Of a stretch of DNA of 32,029 bases, positions 24,392 through 31,424 are shown piece after piece. A program made the position numbers and the translations under genes. Under the pieces are notes generated by a model that had not been told where the DNA came from, made no database searches, and worked only from the letters and a program-made list of their open reading frames with translations. How positions within the stretch are numbered: position 1 is the stretch's first letter; every line of letters begins with the position of its first letter. The DNA is from Actinomycetes bacterium (GTDB lineage: Bacteria > Actinomycetota > Thermoleophilia > Miltoncostaeales > Miltoncostaeaceae), in contig JAHEIS010000013.1 of NCBI GenBank assembly GCA_024639225.1, positions 1 to 32,029 of the forward strand, in the 5' to 3' direction.

Positions 24392-25797
24392 GTGTTGGCT
24401 CCTTCTTCCGGTTTCGGATCGCCGGGCGTCCAGAGCTTGCCGCCCTTGGTCTCGGCCGCTTCTTTCTCGGGGGTCCACAGCTTGTCGCGGGCCTTCGCCG
24501 TCTCCATGTCGATTGGCGTGGCCGTCTCGACGATCACGTCGACCGCCTTCTTGAGGACGATGTCGTCCCGCAGCGACTCCATGCCGTTCACCTTCTCCAG
24601 CTCCGCCCGCAGTTCCTCGGCGGTGTGCTCGGAGCGCTCCGCATCCTCGACGATCTGAGCGTCGAGCTCCTCGTCGGAGACGGTGATCCCCTCGGCCTCG
24701 GCGATCGCCACGACGACCAGCTCGCGCATGATGGCCTTCTCGGATTCGGGCTTGAGCTCCTCGACGGCGCCTTCCAGCGTCTGATTGCGCGAGGCGAGGT
24801 ACTGCTCCAGCGTCACGCCCTCAGGCATTCGCTGCTGGCTCTGTTCCAGCACGCTGCGGACGCGGGCGTTGATCATGTCCTCGGGGACGTTGATCGTCGC
24901 GTTCTGGGCGGCCGCGTCGATCGCCCGGCGGCGGAACATCTCCGCGGTGGCCTCCTCGGCCTTCTCGTCGAGCCTGGTGCGGATCGCGGCCTCGAGCTCC
25001 TCGGCGGTGTCGAACTCGCTGACCTCTTTGGCCAGGTCGTCCGTCATCTCGGGCAGCACCTTTCTCTGCACAGCGCTGACGGTGATCTCGTAGGAGACGG
25101 TCTTGCCGGCGAGGCCGGCGCGCTGATCGTGGTCCGGGTACATCACGTCGAACGACGCGGTGTCGCCCTCGGACATGCCGAAGACCCGCTGCTCGAACTC
25201 GGGCATCAGGCGCCCGCTGCCCAGCTCCACAACGAAGTCACGGGCGGACGCGTCGGCCAGCGACCGCTCGCCGAGCGAGCCCTCGAAGTCGAGCGTGACG
25301 ACGTCCCCGCCCGCGGCCGGGCGCTCAGCCGGCGCGAGGGTGGCGGCTTGGGCACGCAGATGATCGATTTCGGTGCTCAGCGCGTCGTCGGGGACCTCGG
25401 CGACCTCGCGCGGGACCTCGATGCCCCGGTACTCACCGAGTTCGGGTTTGGGAGCCAACTGGATGGTCGCCGCGAAGCTCAGGTCGGCGTCCTCGGGCAC
25501 GCTGTCGAGCGACAGCTCCGGCTCGGTGACCGGCTGGACGCCGGCCTCGCTGACCGCCTCGGAGTACCAGGTGCCGAGCGCGTCGCGCAGCAGCTCCTCG
25601 ACCACGGCATCGCGTCCGATCCGCTGGGCGACGACCGCGGGCGGGACCTTGCCGGGCCGGAAGCCCGCGATCTTCATGTCCTTCGCCAGCCGCTTGAGCG
25701 TACGCTCGGTCTGCTTGGCCACCTCGGCCTGCGGCACGAGGACGTCGAGCCGGACCTTGTCGTCGGGGAGTTCAGTGAGTTCAGTGCTCAACGGCAT
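24388..25797 (-). CDS. tig: Trigger factor (ribosome-associated chaperone)
   Basis: Trigger factor binds near the ribosome exit tunnel and shields nascent chains. The N-terminal ribosome-docking domain has the signature GFRPGKVPP (about residues 45-53). A PPIase-like FKBP domain follows at about 155-240, then a long helical C-terminal chaperone domain. The 469 residues end in a charged tail carrying the pentamer KLWTP twice (codons at 24469-24483 and 24424-24438). ATG start. It is the first gene of the tig-clpP-clpX message, and clpP is translationally coupled to it. Confidence 0.97.
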   Translation of the reverse strand: MPLSTELTELPDDKVRLDVLVPQAEVAKQTERTLKRLAKDMKIAGFRPGKVPPAVVAQRIGRDAVVEELLRDALGTWYSEAVSEAGVQPVTEPELSLDSVPEDADLSFAATIQLAPKPELGEYRGIEVPREVAEVPDDALSTEIDHLRAQAATLAPAERPAAGGDVVTLDFEGSLGERSLADASARDFVVELGSGRLMPEFEQRVFGMSEGDTASFDVMYPDHDQRAGLAGKTVSYEITVSAVQRKVLPEMTDDLAKEVSEFDTAEELEAAIRTRLDEKAEEATAEMFRRRAIDAAAQNATINVPEDMINARVRSVLEQSQQRMPEGVTLEQYLASRNQTLEGAVEELKPESEKAIMRELVVVAIAEAEGITVSDEELDAQIVEDAERSEHTAEELRAELEKVNGMESLRDDIVLKKAVDVIVETATPIDMETAKARDKLWTPEKEAAETKGGKLWTPGDPKPEEGANT

Positions 25798-25920
25798 GCG
25801 TACGGGCCTTGGGTCAAGAAAAGGTCGTCCAGGATGAGGCGCGGCTGACGAGCCACGTATGTCCGAGAGAGCGAGGACGGAAGGAGGGCCTGCGCTTGTG
25901 GCACCCGCCCCGCTGGCGGC

Positions 25921-25951
25921 ATTTTACTCTCTCGGGATCTGCGGTGAGCAA
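25921..25951 (-). promoter_or_regulatory. Candidate promoter of the tig-clpP-clpX operon
   Basis: On the minus strand TTGCTC (25946-25951) and TAAAAT (25921-25926) are separated by 19 bases, slightly long for a sigma70-type promoter. The A/T-rich -10 stands out in this GC-rich region, between tRNA-Leu and tig. The leader would be about 115 bases. Confidence 0.35.
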
Positions 25952-25983
25952 GGGTCGTGGATCATCATGAAGGGCCTTCTCAA

Positions 25984-26065
25984 TGCGGGCGAGAGGACTC
26001 GAACCTCCACGGGTCTCCCCACTAGGTCCTAAACCTAGCGCGTCTACCAATTCCGCCACACCCGC
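25984..26065 (-). tRNA. tRNA-Leu, anticodon TAG
   Basis: The minus strand folds into a complete class II tRNA. It has a 7-bp acceptor stem (GCGGGTG with CGCCCGC, one G-T pair), an anticodon stem CTAGG/CCTAG around loop TTTAGGA (anticodon TAG, reading CUN leucine codons), a long variable arm as in tRNA-Leu, and a T-loop TTCGAGT. The discriminator is A. CCA is not encoded and must be added post-transcriptionally. Confidence 0.96.
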
Positions 26066-26086
26066 CGGGAGCTTGTCAGGACGAGG

Positions 26087-26159
26087 GGTGAACGACGGGA
26101 TTCGAACCCGCGACCGCCCGGACCACAACCGGGAGCTCTACCACTGAGCTACGTTCACC
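26087..26159 (-). tRNA. tRNA-His, anticodon GTG
   Basis: The minus strand folds into a class I tRNA. The anticodon stem CCCGG/CCGGG surrounds loop TTGTGGT, giving anticodon GTG. The acceptor stem GTGAACG/CGTTCAC carries an encoded extra G at the 5' end (G-1) opposite discriminator C, the identity element of bacterial tRNA-His. CCA is not encoded. It is 21 bases upstream of tRNA-Leu in the same direction, so both are probably one precursor. Confidence 0.97.
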
Positions 26160-26163
26160 GTGG

Positions 26164-26186
26164 GCGGTCGGACGGCGTCCGACCGC
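26164..26186 (-). repeat. Strong 10-bp hairpin in the tRNA-His 5' leader
   Basis: GCGGTCGGAC and GTCCGACCGC form a perfect 10-bp stem with a 3-base loop, ending 4 bases before the tRNA-His 5' end. It has no T-run on the minus strand. It would be part of the pre-tRNA leader removed by RNase P if transcription starts near the candidate -10 box at 26191-26196. Confidence 0.5.
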
Positions 26187-26215
26187 GATCAGCATAGCGA
26201 GATATCGCTGATCGC
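26185..26215 (-). promoter_or_regulatory. Candidate tRNA promoter embedded in a 9-bp dyad
   Basis: On the minus strand TATGCT (26191-26196) is a good -10 box for the tRNA-His-tRNA-Leu unit, though no clear -35 is seen. It overlaps a perfect dyad, GCGATCAGC (26185-26193) and GCTGATCGC (26207-26215), with centres about 22 bases apart, the geometry of a dimeric repressor site. An operator is inferred, not shown. Confidence 0.4.
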
Positions 26216-26307
26216 CGTTGGCGTTTCCGACCCGCAGCGGTAGCGCCGGGACCTTCCAGACCATAGGCTGCGCAACCAGGCCCCGGAGTCGTGGTCCACC
26301 CCGCCGC

Positions 26308-27216
26308 ATGGCAACTCATGAACTCACCGAACCCGATCTCACGGGAACCGGCAGCGGGCGCGCGTCCGGCCTTCTGAGGTCCCTGCGCAACGCCGGGCGG
26401 AGCTGGCGCATTCTGGCGCTCGCCGTCATCGGCCTGGCGATCGGCGTGGGAGGCGCGCTGCTCGCCGCCCCTCCACTCGCCGACGATGCTTCCGCGCAGA
26501 CGATCGAGGCCCAGGGCGTTACCGCCGGACCGGCCGGCGAGGGCCTGCTGCTCACCGAGGAATCTCTCCTGCGCCGCGACCTGTCAAACGCCGCGCTGAC
26601 CAACGCCGACCTCTTCCGCGCCGACATGCGCAGCACCGACCTGACCGGCGCGGACCTGCGCTGGTCCCGGCTGACCGGCGCCGACCTGCGACGGGCTGAT
26701 CTGACCAACGCCAATCTGCGGGCGGCATCCATCACCGGCGCGCGGATGCGGCGGGCCACGCTCAGCGGTGCTGATCTCCGCGGCGCCTCGATCCGGGGCG
26801 GCACGCTCAAGGACGCGACGATGGTGGGCGTCGTCGCCGAGAACGTGCGCTTCGCCCAAATCGGCATGACGGGCGCCGACATCTCGCGCGCCCGCCTCGC
26901 GGGAGCCATCCTCCTGTCCGCCCAGCTGCGTGGCGCGAGCCTCAGCGAGGCCGACCTGCGCACCGCGCGTCTCGGAGGTGCCGATCTCAGCGCGGTGGGC
27001 CTCGACGACGCCGATCTGCGCAACGCCGATCTGCGTGGAACCCGCCTCAACGGTGCCTTCATGCTCCGGACCAACCTCTCCGGCGCACAGCTCGAAGGCG
27101 CCGACATGCGCGATGCCCTGATCGAGGGGGCGTCGTTCACGGGCGCGAGCGCGGACGGGACGACGCTCTGGCCGGATGGATTCGATCCGTTCACGGCCGG
27201 AGTCGTGGTTCGGTGA
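26308..27216 (+). CDS. Membrane-anchored or exported pentapeptide-repeat protein
   Basis: A 302-residue protein. A membrane/signal segment lies at about residues 34-58 (ILALAVIGLAIGVGGALLAA). From about residue 88 to 275 it consists of tandem pentapeptide repeats of the type A(D/N)Lxx, for instance LTGADLRRADLTNANLRAA, which build a right-handed quadrilateral beta-helix. Such proteins are usually structural or interaction modules; a specific function cannot be read from the repeats. ATG 26308 is chosen because the open frame upstream lacks family sequence. Its end overlaps the metallophosphoesterase start as GTGA, implying the two work together outside the membrane. Confidence 0.85.
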   Translation: MATHELTEPDLTGTGSGRASGLLRSLRNAGRSWRILALAVIGLAIGVGGALLAAPPLADDASAQTIEAQGVTAGPAGEGLLLTEESLLRRDLSNAALTNADLFRADMRSTDLTGADLRWSRLTGADLRRADLTNANLRAASITGARMRRATLSGADLRGASIRGGTLKDATMVGVVAENVRFAQIGMTGADISRARLAGAILLSAQLRGASLSEADLRTARLGGADLSAVGLDDADLRNADLRGTRLNGAFMLRTNLSGAQLEGADMRDALIEGASFTGASADGTTLWPDGFDPFTAGVVVR

Positions 27217-28400
27217 GCGCGGGGCGCCGCCGGAGGCGTCTGCGTCGGCCCTCCCTGCCGGCCCCCGTCGCGCGGTTGATGCCGCTGCTGCGGCGACTGC
27301 CGCTGGCCATTCTCGTGCTGGCGTCCATCGCGCTGGCACCGCTGTCGCTCCAACGCCCGGACGAGGCCGGAAGCGCCGGCGAGACGTGGACCTTCGTCAG
27401 CATCCCGGACTTCCTCAACAATGACGTTGACTACCCCGACCCACTCTGGGACGAGGCGCTTGACTACGTCCTCGACCAGGTGAAGGCCGAGAACCCGGAC
27501 TTCGTGCTCGTGCCCGGAGATCTGATCGACGGCCACTGGTGGGACGGGCCGGAGGACGTGCGCGAGAACGCCGAGCGCTTCTACACCGCCTGGACCAGCC
27601 GGATGGAGGACAAGGGGCTCGAGTACTACGCCGTTGTGGGTGACCACGAGGTCGGCGACAACGATTGGGACGAGGCCAAGCAGCGGCTCGTGCCCACCTT
27701 CAAGGAGGAGTTCGCGAACCGCTTGGGCATGCCGCGAAACGGCCCCCCCGGCGAGGAGGGGCTGGCCTGGTCGGTCGAGCACAAGAACCTCACGCTGCTC
27801 GCCGTCGACGTCTTCGAGCAGGACGCCTCGGGCACCGTGACTCAGGCGGTCTCCGGTACTCAGCTGGCATGGGTCCGCAACACCCTCGCCGCCTCGACCA
27901 GCACCCACACCATCGTGACCGGCCACGTGCCGGTGCTCCCGACCGACGTCCGCCGGGCCTCGAGCGGGCTCACGCTCGCCGGCGGAGCCGGCGCGCCGCT
28001 CTGGACGGTGATCTCCGAGGGTGGTGCATCTCTCTACCTCGCCGGTGAGATGCACGACATCAGCGCGGCTCAGAAGGACGGCGTCCTGCAGGTCGTCCAC
28101 GGATCCCAGCCGGGAGCCGTGGAGGAGTTCAACTACCTGGTCGCCACCGTCAGCAACGAGGGCATCGACCTCGAGCTGAAGCGCATCGCGACCGAGATCG
28201 AGGGCCTCGGCGACGACGTCGCCGAGGAGGAGATCTCCGACGGCGTTCGCGGGCCGCCCGGCCCGGTCACCATCCCCGACGCCGTGCGGGCAGCGGGTCC
28301 GGAGACCATCGGCACCGCCCGGGTCGGCACATCACCGGCCGAGGGGGGCATCCGCGACGAGACCGGCCTCTTCCGCGAGCGTCTGAGCCGGATCAGCTGA
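27213..28400 (+). CDS. Membrane-anchored metallophosphoesterase
   Basis: A calcineurin-like phosphoesterase of 395 residues. An arginine-rich N-terminus and one hydrophobic segment (about 29-46) suggest an exported or anchored enzyme. Metal-site motifs are visible: GDLID (102-106), GDHE in the GNH(D/E) position (143-146), GHVP (237-240) and GEMHD in the GHxH position (about 278-282). Motif I, usually DxH, reads D66-F-L, so one metal ligand is changed. A long acidic, proline-containing tail follows the catalytic domain. Substrate is unknown; purple-acid-phosphatase-like or nucleotidase activity are options. GTG start, coupled to the pentapeptide gene. The 3' end overlaps the convergent dehydrogenase gene within TCAGCTGA. 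Confidence 0.82.
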   Translation: MSAGRRRRRLRRPSLPAPVARLMPLLRRLPLAILVLASIALAPLSLQRPDEAGSAGETWTFVSIPDFLNNDVDYPDPLWDEALDYVLDQVKAENPDFVLVPGDLIDGHWWDGPEDVRENAERFYTAWTSRMEDKGLEYYAVVGDHEVGDNDWDEAKQRLVPTFKEEFANRLGMPRNGPPGEEGLAWSVEHKNLTLLAVDVFEQDASGTVTQAVSGTQLAWVRNTLAASTSTHTIVTGHVPVLPTDVRRASSGLTLAGGAGAPLWTVISEGGASLYLAGEMHDISAAQKDGVLQVVHGSQPGAVEEFNYLVATVSNEGIDLELKRIATEIEGLGDDVAEEEISDGVRGPPGPVTIPDAVRAAGPETIGTARVGTSPAEGGIRDETGLFRERLSRIS

Positions 28401-29418
28401 GCCCGGTCCCCATGTACTGGGGGTCGGCCTCGACGATGACCTTGGTCACGCCCTCCGATCGCGCGAGGTCCAGAACGCCGTCGGCCTTGCTCAGCTTCAA
28501 CCGGTGGCTCACAACGCGGTCAACGTCGATCCGGCCGGCCGCCAGCAAGCCGAGAGCCCGCCGCGTGTCGGCAGGCCCGGCCGAATAGGTCGCCTCGAGA
28601 CGAATCTCGCGGAACCAGGTGTCGCTCAGGTCGAGGGTGACCGGGGCATCGGGAGCGAGCGGCGCGAACATCTGGACGACCCCGCCCGGGGCGGCGCATG
28701 CCATCCCGGCCGCGACGGCCTCCGGCGCGCCGGTGCAGACGATCACGATCTCCGGGGCGCCGCCCAGCATCTCGGCGACGGCCTCAGGCTCAGCCTGAGC
28801 GACGGCAGGGGTCCCGTCGCCGGCCGCGCGCGTCCGGCGATCGTCTCTCGGCTCGACGACGGCGACCCGGCAGCCCACGGCGCGGGCGGCATCGATCTCC
28901 AGCAGACCCATGGCCCCGGCGCCGATGACGAGCAGCCTCTTGCCTGGTCCGGCACCCGCTCGCGCGAGACCGCGGACCACGCAGGCCAGCGGCTCGATCA
29001 ACACTCCCGCGTCCCAGCCGAGGTGGTCGGGGATCTTGAGCGTGTCGAGCGCGGCGTTCTCGGCAGGAACCGCGATGACCTCCGCCATCCCCCCGGGATC
29101 GATGCGGGACTCGCGGAACTGTTCACACAGCGTCTCGCGACCGTTGCGGCAGCGGGCGCACGACATGCAGGGGACGTGATGGTGGATGGCGACCCGGTCG
29201 CCCGGGCCGATGTCCCCCACCGATCCCGAGATCACCCGGCCGACCGGCTCATGGCCGAGGACCACCGGCGCCCGCCGGTCCTGGTACCAGGACATGAGGT
29301 CACTACCGCAGATCCCGCATGCGGCCATCTGCACGAGCAGCCCACCCTCCGGCCGAGCCGGTGAATCCTGCTCGCGAAGCTCGACCCGGCCCTCACCCAT
29401 GTATACGACGGTTCTCAT
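28393..29418 (-). CDS. Zinc-dependent medium-chain alcohol dehydrogenase
   Basis: A 341-residue NAD(P)-dependent oxidoreductase of the sorbitol/threonine dehydrogenase-like MDR branch. The catalytic zinc site has C37 (CGICGSD) and H56-E57 (GHEPVGR), and the structural zinc site has C84, C87, C90 and C98. The Rossmann fold starts at VIGAGAMGLLEI (about residue 166). A histidine run precedes the structural cysteines (AIHHHVPC). The substrate, probably a polyol, sugar or hydroxy acid, cannot be fixed from sequence. ATG 29418 has no good Shine-Dalgarno, but TAGACT ends 6 bases upstream, suggesting a leaderless message. Confidence 0.92.
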   Translation of the reverse strand: MRTVVYMGEGRVELREQDSPARPEGGLLVQMAACGICGSDLMSWYQDRRAPVVLGHEPVGRVISGSVGDIGPGDRVAIHHHVPCMSCARCRNGRETLCEQFRESRIDPGGMAEVIAVPAENAALDTLKIPDHLGWDAGVLIEPLACVVRGLARAGAGPGKRLLVIGAGAMGLLEIDAARAVGCRVAVVEPRDDRRTRAAGDGTPAVAQAEPEAVAEMLGGAPEIVIVCTGAPEAVAAGMACAAPGGVVQMFAPLAPDAPVTLDLSDTWFREIRLEATYSAGPADTRRALGLLAAGRIDVDRVVSHRLKLSKADGVLDLARSEGVTKVIVEADPQYMGTGLS

Positions 29419-29424
29419 GACCCC

Positions 29425-29430
29425 AGTCTA
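29425..29430 (-). promoter_or_regulatory. Candidate -10 box of the dehydrogenase gene (leaderless)
   Basis: On the minus strand TAGACT is followed by exactly 6 bases and then the ATG at 29418. This is the same arrangement as at 16671-16676 and 31207-31212. It sits in the short divergent space shared with the lipoprotein gene. Confidence 0.4.
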
Positions 29431-29461
29431 CGGAGGGTCCGTGTGCAAGGCTCTCGGCCGG

Positions 29462-29878
29462 ATGCGCCGCACCACGCGACCCCATTTCGTGCGAGCTGCC
29501 GCCCTCGTCCTGCTCGCCGTCATCCTCACGCTCCTCGCCGGTTGTGGCGACAGCGCGAACGAAGAGCTGCTCAACGACGCGCAGGCCCGGGCCGATGCGG
29601 TCGTCGCCGCCGCGCCGGGAGCCTACGCCGACACGATCGCGATGGGCGACACCTCGACCGCCGCCGGACGCGAGCAGATCCGCGAGGGGATCCGCCTCAC
29701 CAGCGACGCGCTCATCATGCGCGTCTCGGCCCCATTCGACGAGGCCCGCTCCGCAGCCCGGGAAGCGGGAAGCGCCGACGATGAGCGCTTCGACAGCGCC
29801 CGCCGCGAACGCGCGGATCTGGTCATCGACGCGCAAGATGCCGCCCTGGCGGAGGTCGACGCGCTCGACGAGAGCTAG
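29462..29878 (+). CDS. Small lipoprotein of unknown function
   Basis: The product begins MRRTTRPHFVR, then a hydrophobic stretch ending in the lipobox LLAGC, so it should be a diacylglyceryl-modified lipoprotein anchored outside the membrane. The mature part is about 110 residues, alanine-, aspartate- and glutamate-rich and mainly helical, without recognisable motifs. From ATG 29462 it has 138 residues; GTG 29441 (145 residues, with GGAGGG very close upstream) is an alternative start. It diverges from the dehydrogenase gene and its stop shares CTAG with the convergent biotin ligase gene. Confidence 0.7.
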   Translation: MRRTTRPHFVRAAALVLLAVILTLLAGCGDSANEELLNDAQARADAVVAAAPGAYADTIAMGDTSTAAGREQIREGIRLTSDALIMRVSAPFDEARSAAREAGSADDERFDSARRERADLVIDAQDAALAEVDALDES

Positions 29879-30654
29879 CGGACGACGCGCGTGATGTCGC
29901 CGGCGGCGACGGCGCTGACGTCCGGACCGGACGCCACCAGCAGCCGGCCCAGATCATCGACTCCCGCGCCCCGCCCCCGGAGCTCGCCCTCCGCCGATTC
30001 GACCACGAGGTCGCGTCCCCGGAGGGCGTCGCGGTCGGCGAAGGCGGCGAGGACCGACTCGGCTCCGTCCGACTGCCACGAACGGTACGCCCCTCCGATG
30101 GCCATCAGAAGAGCGGCGGCCGCGTCCGCCCGCGTCCCCGTGAAACCGGCGGCAGCGAGCGAGCCGGGAGTCCAACGCCCCGCCACCCCGGCCGGCGTCA
30201 TCCTCACGTTGACCCCGACCCCGGCCACGATCCAGTCGACGCCCGCCGACGACAGCGAGGATTCGCAGAGGATCCCGGACGTCTTGGCGCCGTCGAGCAG
30301 GACGTCGTTGGGCCAGACGATCTCCGCGGCCTGCCCGGTCAGATCCTGAAGCGCGGAGGCGACACCCGTGGCGACGACGATCGCGACCATGCCGACCTCG
30401 GCGGGCCGGCAACCGGGACGGAGCAGCAACGACATCGCCAGAGCCGTGCCGGGCTCGTCGATCCAGGCCCGCCCGCGGCGGCCGCGCCCGGCGGTCTGGT
30501 GGTCCGCCCCGATGAGCAGACCTTCAGGGGCGCCGGAGCGTGCCCGCTCGGCGACGAGCCCCATCGTTGAGTCCACCGATGCGTGCCATTCGACCGGCCC
30601 CGGCCAGGTCGCGGAGATGCGGCGGCCCAGCTCCTGGGGATCGACCGGGTCCAC
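29875..30654 (-). CDS. birA: Biotin--[acetyl-CoA-carboxylase] ligase
   Basis: BirA activates biotin with ATP and attaches it to the BCCP lysine of biotin-dependent carboxylases. The 259-residue protein has the adenylate-binding GRGRRGRAW (56-64), WPND (114-117; the preceding residue is V instead of the usual K) and the catalytic lysine K124 in AKTSGIL. There is no N-terminal winged helix, so it is a monofunctional group I ligase without repressor role. A C-terminal SH3-like domain is present. The GTG start directly follows the acetyltransferase stop (TGA then GTG), implying coupling. Confidence 0.95.
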   Translation of the reverse strand: MDPVDPQELGRRISATWPGPVEWHASVDSTMGLVAERARSGAPEGLLIGADHQTAGRGRRGRAWIDEPGTALAMSLLLRPGCRPAEVGMVAIVVATGVASALQDLTGQAAEIVWPNDVLLDGAKTSGILCESSLSSAGVDWIVAGVGVNVRMTPAGVAGRWTPGSLAAAGFTGTRADAAAALLMAIGGAYRSWQSDGAESVLAAFADRDALRGRDLVVESAEGELRGRGAGVDDLGRLLVASGPDVSAVAAGDITRVVR

Positions 30655-31200
30655 TCAGCCCGGCCGGGCGATCTCGTAGACGAGCACCTCGTCCCCGTCG
30701 CGGTGGATCGTGCGCCCGCGGCGACGCAGGCCCGCCTTGCGCGCGACGCGCATTGAGGCGGTGTTGTCGGGGACCATCGTCGCTCGCACGATCTCGACGC
30801 CGGGCTGAAGCAGGGCCCAGTCGACCAGCGCCCGCGCCGCCTCCGAGGCGTAGCCGCGCCGCTCCCAGTCGGGATAGACCGCGTACCCCAGCGTCACCCG
30901 GCCACCGGCATCCGGAGGTCCCCCGAAGCCCGCCGCACCGACGACCCGGCGGTCGCCGCTGCGCGCGAGGCTCCAGATCCACCAGGGGGCCTCGGCGGGG
31001 TTGCGTCCGACCCGGTCGCTGATCCAGTCCAGATGCTCGGCGATCAGAGGCGGGACGACGAAGGGGTCGGGCCACAGGACCCCGGTCGCGCCATCGGCGG
31101 CGCGGCCGTCCTCGGCCATGACTGCGCGCGAAGCCGCGGCGCTGAGCGGGGTCAGCGCAAGGCGGTCGGTCTCGATCCGTGGAGACGTCTCGACGGGCAC
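30655..31200 (-). CDS. GNAT-family N-acetyltransferase (RimJ-like)
   Basis: A 181-residue acetyl-CoA-dependent acetyltransferase of the Acetyltransf_3 type. ETDRLALTPLS opens the domain. VTLGYAVYPDWERRGYASEAARALVDWAL contains the acetyl-CoA pyrophosphate loop (Q/R-x-x-G-x-A form, RRGYAS). VPDNTASMRVARKAGLRRRG is the typical C-terminal element, NxxSxxVxxKxGF-like. The substrate is unknown; family members acetylate protein N-termini or small molecules. GTG 31200 is preferred because TACGCT ends exactly 6 bases upstream; the frame stays open to 31434 without family similarity. The stop abuts birA. Confidence 0.88.
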   Translation of the reverse strand: MPVETSPRIETDRLALTPLSAAASRAVMAEDGRAADGATGVLWPDPFVVPPLIAEHLDWISDRVGRNPAEAPWWIWSLARSGDRRVVGAAGFGGPPDAGGRVTLGYAVYPDWERRGYASEAARALVDWALLQPGVEIVRATMVPDNTASMRVARKAGLRRRGRTIHRDGDEVLVYEIARPG

Positions 31201-31206
31201 GACAGC

Positions 31207-31212
31207 AGCGTA
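31207..31212 (-). promoter_or_regulatory. Candidate -10 box of the acetyltransferase-birA unit (leaderless)
   Basis: On the minus strand TACGCT is followed by 6 bases and then GTG at 31200. A GGGAG further upstream is 13 bases from the start, too far for a normal ribosome-binding site, which fits a leaderless start. Confidence 0.35.
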
Positions 31213-31270
31213 CTCCCGCCCGACACGGGAGGCATCCGACCGCCCCGGGTGGCATCGCCCGGCAGGATCG

Positions 31271-31424
31271 CTACCCTCTTGCCTCGTCGGCCGTCCGGTC
31301 GACGGGTTCGCCGACGCTGACGTAGTGCTGTCGCAGTGAGCCGACCAGCACCCAGCTACACCCTGACGTGGCCGCCAACGCGCGCCGCGGCCATCATCGC
31401 GGGCCCGCGGCTCGCCGGAGAACC
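31271..31424 (+). promoter_or_regulatory. Leader region of the DEAD-box helicase gene
   Basis: TACCCT (31271-31276) could be a -10 box, with TGGCAT 16 bases upstream as a weak -35. That would give an untranslated leader of about 140 bases. Near its end, GCCGCGG (31384-31390) and CCGCGGC (31405-31411) form a 7-bp stem just before the GGAG ribosome-binding site (31417-31420). I see no gene on the plus strand here. Confidence 0.3.

Noticed and set aside
26316-28100. Minus-strand open frame (594 codons) opposite the pentapeptide and phosphoesterase genes
   Set aside because: Its composition mirrors the repeats on the coding strand (Arg/Ser/Ala-rich), and the plus-strand genes have real motifs.
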